DNA from: Candidatus Nitrosomarinus sp. | GTDB taxonomy: Archaea; Thermoproteota; Nitrososphaeria; Nitrososphaerales; Nitrosopumilaceae | Assembly: GCA_003702465.1 (NCBI GenBank) | Contig: REGF01000063.1 | Span: 1-6,275 of the forward strand | Direction of reading: 5' to 3' | Length of the DNA stretch: 6,275 nucleotides | Shown here: piece after piece, positions 1-4,575 of the stretch | How positions within the stretch are numbered: the first letter of the stretch is position 1 | How the letters are laid out: every line of letters begins with the position of its first letter | The notes under the pieces: model-generated | What the model was told of the DNA's origin: nothing | What the model saw: the letters and a program-made list of their open reading frames with translations, nothing else | Database searches by the model: none | Made by a program: the position numbers and the translations under genes

Positions 1-277
1 AATTTCCCTTTGCATCATTTGCAGTTCCTGAATTTATTTTCTCTCCTAATTCATTTGTAATAATCAAATTTAAAATTTCACCAGTAAATAATGGTAAAGA
101 ACTTGGCATATTAGAAGAACTAACTATATGTTTAACACTAATTTCTCCATTTGTGTTTATTTTAACCTCAATTGATTCTTGTTTTGCTTCTGAACCTATC
201 GTTAATTGTCCATAAACTGTTGGAATTACAGTAATTAATCCTAAAATTATAATTGCAGAAATTATTTTTGAGTTCAT
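1..277 (-). CDS. Secreted protein of unknown function, N-terminal part (3' end outside window)
   Basis: The ATG lies at 275-277 on the minus strand, directly after the cyclophilin TAA, and 92 codons stay open to the window edge. The protein begins with a typical signal peptide: MNSK, then a hydrophobic run of Ile, Leu and Val to about residue 20, then TVYG before Gln24, a plausible cleavage site. The rest (about residues 25-92) is polar and beta-prone, with segments such as SIEVKINTNGEISVKH, suggesting an exported domain. Such short secreted proteins are common in Nitrosopumilus-like archaea, where some carry a C-terminal sorting or anchor segment, but the C-terminus is not visible here. The stop-start junction (TAA then ATG with no gap) indicates co-transcription and probable translational coupling with the cyclophilin. 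I do not recognise the family. Confidence 0.8.
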   Translation of the reverse strand, partial: MNSKIISAIIILGLITVIPTVYGQLTIGSEAKQESIEVKINTNGEISVKHIVSSSNMPSSLPLFTGEILNLIITNELGEKINSGTANDAKGN

Positions 278-754
<477 letters not shown>

Positions 755-775
755 AAAGTTGAGGAGATTAAATTA

Positions 776-783
776 TCATAAAA
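776..783 (-). promoter_or_regulatory. TATA-like box of the cyclophilin unit
   Basis: Read on the minus strand the box is TTTTATGA. Its centre lies 25.5 nt from the first base of the ATG at 754, the spacing that puts the transcription start on the start codon. No Shine-Dalgarno sequence lies before the ATG. Confidence 0.5.
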
Positions 784-949
784 GTCTTTTTGATAATTCA
801 TCTGAAATTTTTCTATACTTTTTTAGATTTTTTTAAAAAAATTACAAATTGTTTTTGAATTTGGTATTAAAGAAATTAAGATTTTGTTCTTAACAATTCT
901 AGGAAATTATTTTTGATATCTATTTTTTTTAAATTTTCAAGTTATAGTG
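784..949. other. AT-rich divergent intergenic region with palindromes
   Basis: This is the middle of a 224-bp gap between the divergent cyclophilin and HTH genes, and I find no gene in it on either strand. It holds a perfect T7A7 palindrome at 828-841 and an inverted repeat TTAAGA (876-881) / TCTTAA (888-893) with a 6-nt spacer. Imperfect extensions of that repeat (AGAAA on the left, AATTCT on the right) continue the symmetry. These could be regulator sites or simply AT-rich sequence; nothing in the window decides between them. Confidence 0.4.
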
Positions 950-957
950 TTATATAG
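950..957 (+). promoter_or_regulatory. TATA box of the HTH gene
   Basis: The sequence TTATATAG is centred 25.5 nt upstream of the TTG at 979, so transcription should begin at or next to that codon. This supports TTG as the true start of the HTH gene. Confidence 0.6.
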
Positions 958-978
958 ATCGATAAGAAATATGATCTA

Positions 979-1209
979 TTGAGTCGTACCAACCAAAGCA
1001 CGATAATTAAAGAAGCAATTAATTCCTATTTAGATAAAGGAGTTACTGACAAACAAGACATCTATACCAAAGTAGTTGATGAACTAGGTGTTCCAAGACC
1101 TACAGTACGAAGGGTTGCAAGGGATCTAAGAACTGAATTATTACAAAAGATCCAAATCTTACAATCTGATATGCCTAAAGTCTCTAGTACTACTGAAGAA
1201 TCAGAGTAA
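979..1209 (+). CDS. Small helix-turn-helix DNA-binding protein
   Basis: This 76-residue protein looks like a minimal DNA-binding regulator. A helix-turn-helix is visible at about residues 25-51: QDIYTKVVDEL forms the first helix, GVPR the turn and PTVRRVARDLR a basic recognition helix. An N-terminal helix (about 8-19) precedes it, and the tail (66-76) is acidic and Ser/Thr-rich. There is no ligand-binding domain. The start must be TTG at 979: the only in-frame sequence upstream is short and ends at a TAG at 955-957, while the ATG at 971 opens a frame that stops after three codons. A good TATA box at leaderless spacing supports the same start. It is a single-gene unit, divergent from the cyclophilin and followed by a pyrimidine-rich tract. 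Such small HTH proteins are common in thaumarchaea; the target is unknown. Confidence 0.85.
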   Translation: MSRTNQSTIIKEAINSYLDKGVTDKQDIYTKVVDELGVPRPTVRRVARDLRTELLQKIQILQSDMPKVSSTTEESE

Positions 1210-1216
1210 AATCAGC

Positions 1217-1246
1217 TCCTTTTCCTTTTTAATTCTTTTATTTTCT
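1217..1246 (+). terminator. Pyrimidine-rich terminator tract after the HTH gene
   Basis: Starting 7 nt after the stop codon is a 30-nt tract made almost entirely of T and C, with three T-runs of four or five separated by a few bases. Archaeal RNA polymerase terminates at such T-rich stretches without a hairpin. It separates the HTH gene from the next promoter at 1264. Confidence 0.5.
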
Positions 1247-1263
1247 GAAAACTAGCATTACTA

Positions 1264-1271
1264 TTATAAAG
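1264..1271 (+). promoter_or_regulatory. TATA box of the His-rich membrane protein gene
   Basis: The sequence TTATAAAG is centred 25.5 nt upstream of the ATG at 1293. The TTG at 1281 lies only about 13 nt from the box centre and would be outside the transcript, so this box decides the start codon. Confidence 0.6.
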
Positions 1272-1292
1272 AATGAATTTTTGCACTATTTT

Positions 1293-1760
1293 ATGGGATA
1301 TTGGAAAAATCATATGGCAACCATCATTACAGGAGCAACAGCCGCTGTTTTTACTGGACTTTGGCCAGCATTCTATGATTATGCACCAATTCTAAATTTC
1401 GTCTTTATCATGACAGTCCCAATTACATGGTTTATGGTCCTAACTTGTTGGCTATCTCAAAAGAGTGCCGATTTTGCACATCATCATGGTCATGAATATG
1501 TTGTTCATCAAAAAAAAAGCTTGAGTAATTCACAAACAGTTCAAGTTGAAGTTCCAAAACAAGTTAATCTTAATGATATCAAACAAATCCAAGATGATTT
1601 ATCTTCAGAATTAAATGAATTAAAGTCATCAGTAGAACTAAAAGATGATGAAATTGAAAGATTAAATCAAGAAATTTCTAATCTCAAAACACTTGTTCAA
1701 ATTGAATCATTAAAAGCTGAATTAGCAAATCTAAAGGCTTTATCATCTAAAAGAAAATAA
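1293..1760 (+). CDS. Two-helix membrane protein with His cluster and C-terminal coiled coil
   Basis: I do not recognise this protein. Counting from the ATG at 1293 it has 155 residues. Two hydrophobic segments (about 8-28 and 31-54), joined by a short turn with WPAFYDYAP, form a membrane hairpin rich in Trp, Phe and Thr. A His cluster follows (HHHGHEYVVH, 63-72; five His in ten residues) directly at the membrane edge, and could bind metal. Residues 93-150 are strongly charged heptad-like sequence with Leu and Ile repeats, predicted to be a coiled coil, and the tail is basic (SSKRK). The frame is also open from TTG at 1281 (159 residues), but the TATA box points to 1293; ATG 1314 is a third option. 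It converges on the Cys-rich mini-protein with 2 bp between stops. Membrane assembly or metal handling is possible but unproven. Confidence 0.8.
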   Translation: MGYWKNHMATIITGATAAVFTGLWPAFYDYAPILNFVFIMTVPITWFMVLTCWLSQKSADFAHHHGHEYVVHQKKSLSNSQTVQVEVPKQVNLNDIKQIQDDLSSELNELKSSVELKDDEIERLNQEISNLKTLVQIESLKAELANLKALSSKRK

Positions 1761-1762
1761 CT

Positions 1763-1882
1763 TTAATCTTTACAGTGACAAGTAACTACACCGTGATTTC
1801 TTTTACAATCAGGACAACTTACTGCTCCACCATAATGACATTTACATGAACATAATTCAGTTGGATCTTTTTTTAAACTCAA
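1763..1882 (-). CDS. 39-residue Cys/His-rich mini-protein, probably zinc-binding
   Basis: This short minus-strand frame encodes 39 residues starting at TTG 1882 and ending with TAA at 1763. It contains seven Cys and three His: CSCKCH at residues 11-16, CPDC at 23-26 and CHC at 35-37, with H30 between. This pattern fits a small zinc-binding knuckle or metal carrier; so much ordered Cys is unlikely in chance ORFs at this base composition. No ATG is available: the frame stops 4 codons upstream of the TTG. A TATA-like sequence lies near the leaderless distance, as for the other TTG genes here. It lies 52 bp downstream of the flavin reductase on the same strand and may be read from its own promoter or by readthrough. 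Function is unknown; a TFIIB-like or rubredoxin-like single knuckle seems less likely because the first cluster is CxCxCH. Confidence 0.7.
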   Translation of the reverse strand: MSLKKDPTELCSCKCHYGGAVSCPDCKRNHGVVTCHCKD

Positions 1883-1903
1883 TATAGTTAGTTAACAAGA
1901 ATA

Positions 1904-1911
1904 GTATTTGA
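1904..1911 (-). promoter_or_regulatory. Possible TATA box of the Cys-rich mini-protein
   Basis: Read on the minus strand the 8-mer is TCAAATAC, within TCAAATACTATT. Its centre is 25.5 nt upstream of the TTG at 1882. The match to a TATA consensus is weak. Confidence 0.35.
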
Positions 1912-1934
1912 CTTTTGCAATATTGAAATAATTT

Positions 1935-2465
1935 TTATTCTTTTTTTAATTTAGATGCAAGTTCTAATGTTTCATCTACCATTTCTTTTAATCTATTTTT
2001 TGCATCTTCATCTGAAATTTGATTATCTGTAAATATTTCAGTTGTTAAATACACTGCTTTTGGATTTGTAACTACTCTAAAGTATGATAACAATTGTGTT
2101 ATTACTGTTTGAACATCAACAAAACCAATATTTCCAGCAGCTAAAATTGCCATTCCTGCAACTTTTCCTTCTGTTTTTTTGTAATCAACATATTCAAAGA
2201 GATTTTTTAATGCAGAACTAAAAAATGAGTTGTAAATTGGTGAACCAATTAACCATACATCTGCTTCCATTATGTCTTTTGCAGCATTTTTAGTTGCTTC
2301 GTTATATTCTACATCAAATCCTCTATAACATTCAATTTCACCCTCTGAAAGATTGATAAATTTAGTCTCTGAATTTTTTGACTTGGTATACTCATTAACA
2401 TATTTCATAATTATCTGTGTATTGCCAGTTTTTCTTGGACTGCCTGAAATGACTACAATTTTCAT
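1935..2465 (-). CDS. NAD(P)H-dependent FMN reductase, flavodoxin fold
   Basis: The 176-residue protein has the features of the NADPH-dependent FMN reductase family: a beta strand MKIVVIS, then the phosphate-binding loop GSPRKTGNT (residues 8-16), then the second flavin loop GSPIYNSFFSSALKNLF (74-90). It probably uses FMN to reduce flavin, quinone or another small acceptor with NAD(P)H in the cytoplasm; the acceptor cannot be read from sequence. It has a single Cys (C46, in ECYRGF) where iron-sulfur flavoprotein relatives carry a CxxCxxC cluster, so no cluster is expected. The ATG at 2465 has an ATTAAATA box at leaderless spacing. It lies between tRNA-Arg and the Cys-rich mini-protein, all on the minus strand; no functional link with them is evident. 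Confidence 0.88.
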   Translation of the reverse strand: MKIVVISGSPRKTGNTQIIMKYVNEYTKSKNSETKFINLSEGEIECYRGFDVEYNEATKNAAKDIMEADVWLIGSPIYNSFFSSALKNLFEYVDYKKTEGKVAGMAILAAGNIGFVDVQTVITQLLSYFRVVTNPKAVYLTTEIFTDNQISDEDAKNRLKEMVDETLELASKLKKE

Positions 2466-2486
2466 ATTTTTGACTAATGTTCTTTG

Positions 2487-2494
2487 TATTTAAT
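2487..2494 (-). promoter_or_regulatory. TATA box of the flavin reductase gene
   Basis: On the minus strand the box is ATTAAATA, centred 25.5 nt upstream of the ATG at 2465, implying a leaderless mRNA. Confidence 0.55.
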
Positions 2495-2499
2495 ACCTA

Positions 2500-2514
2500 C
2501 AATTTTTAAAATTG
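2500..2514. repeat. Perfect 7-bp inverted repeat between tRNA-Arg and the flavin reductase promoter
   Basis: CAATTTT and AAAATTG flank a single central base. It begins three bases past the tRNA-Arg discriminator and ends just upstream of the flavin reductase TATA box. It could act in tRNA termination or as a regulator site at the promoter, or it may be incidental in AT-rich DNA. Confidence 0.4.
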
Positions 2515-2516
2515 AA

Positions 2517-2610
2517 CGGGCTTGGAGGGCTTCGATCCCTCGACCTGTAACTTAGGAGGCTACTGCGCTATCCATGTTGCGCGTCAAATTTGACTCTGCG
2601 CTACAAGCCC
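2517..2610 (-). tRNA. tRNA-Arg(CCT) with a 19-nt D-loop intron
   Basis: On the minus strand the gene starts GGGCTTG (2610-2604) and ends CAAGCCC (2524-2518), a perfect 7-bp acceptor stem, with G73 at 2517 and no encoded CCA. The anticodon stem GTAGC/GTTAC encloses the loop CTCCTAA, giving anticodon CCT (Arg, codon AGG). The T-stem GAGGG/CCCTC encloses ATCGAAG, so position 54 is A instead of the nearly universal T. The D-loop is 19 nt too long; removing 2577-2595 gives D-stem GCGC/GCGC with loop AGCATGGATA, a normal archaeal D-arm, and a 75-nt mature tRNA. It lies 30 bp downstream of bluB, with a TTAAATAA box at 2631-2638. Confidence 0.9.
2577..2595 (-). other. Predicted 19-nt intron in tRNA-Arg, between positions 15 and 16
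   Basis: The intron (minus strand) is AGTCAAATTTGACGCGCAA. In the precursor, the exon D-stem GCGC can pair with the intron's GCGC, flanked by three-base bulges AGA on the 5' side and AAC on the 3' side. A second helix GTCA/TGAC closes on an AATT loop. Cutting after the second base of each bulge, as archaeal splicing endonuclease does, restores a standard D-loop. The exon-side outer helix is poor, so this is a relaxed bulge-helix-bulge motif. The exact ends are inferred. Confidence 0.75.
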
Positions 2611-2630
2611 AGCAGAAAAAATCTTCTAAA

Positions 2631-2638
2631 TTATTTAA
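2631..2638 (-). promoter_or_regulatory. TATA box of tRNA-Arg
   Basis: On the minus strand the box is TTAAATAA, centred 24.5 nt upstream of the tRNA 5' base at 2610. It starts 2 bases downstream of the bluB stop codon. At this spacing transcription would start at or within a base of the mature tRNA end. Confidence 0.5.
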
Positions 2639-2640
2639 GC

Positions 2641-3345
2641 CTAATCAAGATTTGTTTGAATCAAATCTTGAATTTGTTTCCAATCATTATTTTTTTTATC
2701 TTCCCATTTTTCGTAATATACAACATCTTTTAGATCTAATCTTGGTAACCATTTTGCAGTTTCAAGATCTGGTTTGTCTGCAAACTCATTAACATATCCT
2801 AAACACAAGTATGCAACAGGAACAACATGTTCTGGTAAATTAAGAGCATCTTTTAGAATTTCATTTGATAAAATACTGACCCAACCTAATCCAACCCCTT
2901 CAGTTCTTGCTGATAACCACAAATTTTGAATTGCACAACAGACACTATACAATCCAGCTTCTGGAATACTGGATCTGCCTATTACAAATGGCCCAAATTT
3001 TGTTGGATCATATGTTACGCAAAGATTTACAGGTGATTCTAAAATTCCTTCTAGCTTAAAGGACATGTATTTTGATTTTTTTGGCTCTTCAACTATTTGT
3101 GAAGAACGTCTTTTTTCCTCATCAAATGACTCTTTGATTTTCTTTTTTGTTTCTTGATCTTTAATTAAAATAAAATTCCATGGTTGGGAAAATCCTACTG
3201 ACGGCGCATGATGTGCTGCATGAAGAATTTTTGATAATTTTTCATCTTCAATTGGTTTTGATATAAAATGTGATCTAACATCTCTTCTAGAATAAATTGC
3301 CTTGTAAAATCCCCTTTTTTCCTCATCAGTAAAATCCTCTTTCAT
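2641..3345 (-). CDS. bluB: 5,6-dimethylbenzimidazole synthase (BluB)
   Basis: BluB uses O2 to break down reduced FMN into 5,6-dimethylbenzimidazole, the lower axial ligand of vitamin B12. The 234-residue protein shows the BluB version of the nitroreductase fold rather than a generic nitroreductase: FYKAIYSRRDVRSHF (13-27), AAHHAPSVGFSQPWNF (43-58), LEGILESPVNLCVTYD (98-113) and GLGWVSI (152-158) all match the family pattern. D22 in RRDVR and S158 in GWVSI correspond to the catalytic Asp and Ser described for the Sinorhizobium enzyme (D32, S167). Length is normal, apart from a short charged C-terminal tail (about 210-234). The ATG at 3345 has an AATAAAAA box upstream. No other cobalamin gene lies in the window, so it stands alone. 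The requirement for O2 and the B12 role fit an aerobic ammonia-oxidising archaeon that makes cobalamin. Confidence 0.93.
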   Translation of the reverse strand: MKEDFTDEEKRGFYKAIYSRRDVRSHFISKPIEDEKLSKILHAAHHAPSVGFSQPWNFILIKDQETKKKIKESFDEEKRRSSQIVEEPKKSKYMSFKLEGILESPVNLCVTYDPTKFGPFVIGRSSIPEAGLYSVCCAIQNLWLSARTEGVGLGWVSILSNEILKDALNLPEHVVPVAYLCLGYVNEFADKPDLETAKWLPRLDLKDVVYYEKWEDKKNNDWKQIQDLIQTNLD

Positions 3346-3363
3346 GTTTATACCTATTTTCTC

Positions 3364-3371
3364 TTTTTATT
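3364..3371 (-). promoter_or_regulatory. TATA box of bluB
   Basis: On the minus strand AATAAAAA lies with its centre about 22.5 nt upstream of the ATG at 3345; the overlapping CTGAATAA is at 25.5. The leader would be absent or a few bases long. Confidence 0.45.
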
Positions 3372-3392
3372 CAGCCTTTCTTTTTTTAAACG

Positions 3393-3400
3393 TTAATAAT
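3393..3400 (+). promoter_or_regulatory. TATA box of tRNA-Val
   Basis: TTAATAAT is centred about 30 nt upstream of the tRNA 5' end, which would give a leader of about 5 nt to be removed by RNase P. A second AT-rich candidate (TTTTTTTAAA) lies at 3381-3390. Confidence 0.45.
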
Positions 3401-3426
3401 GTCTGAACCTTGATTTTAACTTCAAA

Positions 3427-3501
3427 GGGCCGGTGGTCTAGTTTGGTTATGATACTGCCTCGACACGGCAGTGACCGAGAGTTCAAATCTCTCCCGGCCC
3501 A
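3427..3501 (+). tRNA. tRNA-Val(GAC) with C33
   Basis: Acceptor stem GGGCCGG/CCGGCCC (7 bp), discriminator A73 at 3501 and no encoded CCA. The anticodon stem CTGCC/GGCAG encloses loop TCGACAC (3460-3466), so the anticodon is GAC (3462-3464), reading GUC and GUU. Position 33, nearly always U, is C at 3461. The T-arm is standard (GAGAG, TTCAAAT, CTCTC). The D-arm has GTCT/TGAT with a T-T mismatch at 13-22 and loop AGTTTGGTTA. The gene is intronless, 75 nt long, and faces the membrane-anchored protein gene ending at 3508. Confidence 0.93.
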
Positions 3502-3516
3502 TTTATTCTATTTTTC
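3502..3516 (+). terminator. T-rich terminator of tRNA-Val
   Basis: Directly after the tRNA lie T-runs of three and five (TTTATTCTATTTTT), enough for archaeal termination. The tract overlaps the 3' end of the convergent gene ending at 3508. Confidence 0.4.
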
Positions 3517-3996
3517 AGTTCTAAACTCATTTTCACCAATACTCCAAGTTGTTTGAGTAGTGATGATTCCTTCAGCAACAAATTTTCCTATTTTGTCATT
3601 TACCATGTCTTCATAAGTTTCTGTACTAACATTATCTTTGCTCAAAACAAATGTACTTTTCAAAGGAACTTCAGAACCTGCATAAAAAATTGCTCTTCCT
3701 GGTAATGCAACATCTTCAGTAGAATATTCTCCAGAACCTAATGATTCTCCATCTCCAAATAATTCATAGGCAATTAATGAAACAGTAAATGTTTTCTCAC
3801 TATGATTTTTTACAAGATATGTAATGTTGAATTTTGATTCATTTTCTCCCGATTCTCTTAATGTGATATCTGTTAATTGAATTTCAACTTGATTTAATGA
3901 CACATTGTCTAAACTTGCATAATATACAATTCCTCCCATTAATGCTAAAACTCCAGCTATTGCTGCATAAACTGTTAATCTACTTTGTAATGCCAA
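3508..3996 (-). CDS. Membrane-anchored extracellular protein, likely beta-sandwich domain
   Basis: The 162-residue protein has one hydrophobic segment near its start (residues 8-27, preceded by Arg6), which should anchor it with the remainder outside the cell. The outer part (about 35-162) alternates beta-type segments such as VEIQLTDITL, KFNITYLVKN and TVSLIAYELFG. This resembles Ig-like or LEA14-type domains, but I cannot assign a family with certainty. It holds five N-x-S/T sequons (N31, N52, N57, N64, N122), a high density that suits a glycosylated surface protein. The start is TTG at 3996, because the upstream ATG on this strand opens a frame that stops after three codons; a weak TATA-like sequence lies at the usual distance. 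It is a single gene, divergent from the CopD-like gene and convergent with tRNA-Val. No partner is evident. Confidence 0.82.
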   Translation of the reverse strand: MALQSRLTVYAAIAGVLALMGGIVYYASLDNVSLNQVEIQLTDITLRESGENESKFNITYLVKNHSEKTFTVSLIAYELFGDGESLGSGEYSTEDVALPGRAIFYAGSEVPLKSTFVLSKDNVSTETYEDMVNDKIGKFVAEGIITTQTTWSIGENEFRTEK

Positions 3997-4017
3997 CTTA
4001 ATTTGACATTTTATCTA

Positions 4018-4025
4018 TAAGTAAA
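4018..4025 (-). promoter_or_regulatory. Possible TATA box of the extracellular protein gene
   Basis: On the minus strand the sequence is TTTACTTA, continuing into TAGA, centred 25.5 nt upstream of the TTG at 3996. The overlapping CTTATAGA is 4 nt closer to the gene. Weak consensus. Confidence 0.35.
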
Positions 4026-4048
4026 AAATGTTGTCAAGATCCAAATAC

Positions 4049-4056
4049 ATAATATT
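4049..4056 (+). promoter_or_regulatory. TATA-like box of the CopD/HemJ-like gene
   Basis: ATAATATT is centred 25.5 nt upstream of the ATG at 4078. The surrounding region also contains a repeated GATAC/AATATTTGAT motif, so the precise box is uncertain. Confidence 0.4.
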
Positions 4057-4077
4057 TGATACAATATTTGATAAATT

Positions 4078-4575
4078 ATGGCTGCAATCGAACAAGCAAT
4101 TCTTACTTGGATTCATCTTGTTTCAGCTGCAATATGGGTTGGCGGTTCATTATTTATTGGAATAGTATTTTCACCTCTTCTAAAAACTATGACTAATTCT
4201 GTTCAAGAAAGAATGCAAATAATGATTAGAGTTGGAAAACGATTTAACAAAATTGCAGTTCCTTCATTAATTATTTTAATGGCAACTGGTATGTATAATT
4301 CTCATCTCATTTTAGGTAAATCCAATATTCTTTTTGAAACTAGTTATGGACAATTCCTAACTATCAAAATGATTCTTGTAGTAATTTTGATTATAACATA
4401 TGCTGTACATGTTAGAGTTATTCGTAAAGATGTTGAAGAAAGAATTATGTCAAATCAAATGTCCGAGCCTGAAATTCAAAAATTACGAAAAAAGATTATA
4501 ATTCTTGGTGAAATCACAGTAGTAATTTCACTTGCAATTCTATTTTTAGCATCGTTACTTGATGCTGGTGTTTGA
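4078..4575 (+). CDS. Four-helix CopD/HemJ-like integral membrane protein
   Basis: The 165-residue protein has four predicted membrane helices, at about 8-34, 58-80, 90-115 and 140-162. WIHLVSAAIWVGGSLF (11-26), VGKRFNKIA (52-60) and GQFLTIKMILVVILIITYAVHVR (91-113, helix 3) are typical of the CopD superfamily, which includes copper-resistance membrane domains and HemJ-type proteins. H13, H76 and H111 sit in or near the helices and could bind heme or copper. Whether it transports copper, binds heme or acts in heme synthesis cannot be told from this sequence. The ATG at 4078 fits the TATA spacing. Its last 21 bases overlap the end of rtcA on the other strand, so the two messages are complementary at their 3' ends. 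Confidence 0.85.
   Translation: MAAIEQAILTWIHLVSAAIWVGGSLFIGIVFSPLLKTMTNSVQERMQIMIRVGKRFNKIAVPSLIILMATGMYNSHLILGKSNILFETSYGQFLTIKMILVVILIITYAVHVRVIRKDVEERIMSNQMSEPEIQKLRKKIIILGEITVVISLAILFLASLLDAGV

Noticed and set aside
1293..1760. Identity of the His-rich membrane protein as a newly described ammonia monooxygenase subunit
   Set aside because: A small two-helix thaumarchaeal membrane protein invites this idea, but no amo gene is nearby and I cannot match it to any such subunit from sequence alone.
2574..2792. Plus-strand 72-residue frame across the tRNA and the end of bluB
   Set aside because: It runs through the tRNA-Arg gene and antisense to bluB, with a Phe/Leu/Gln-rich translation typical of a shadow frame.
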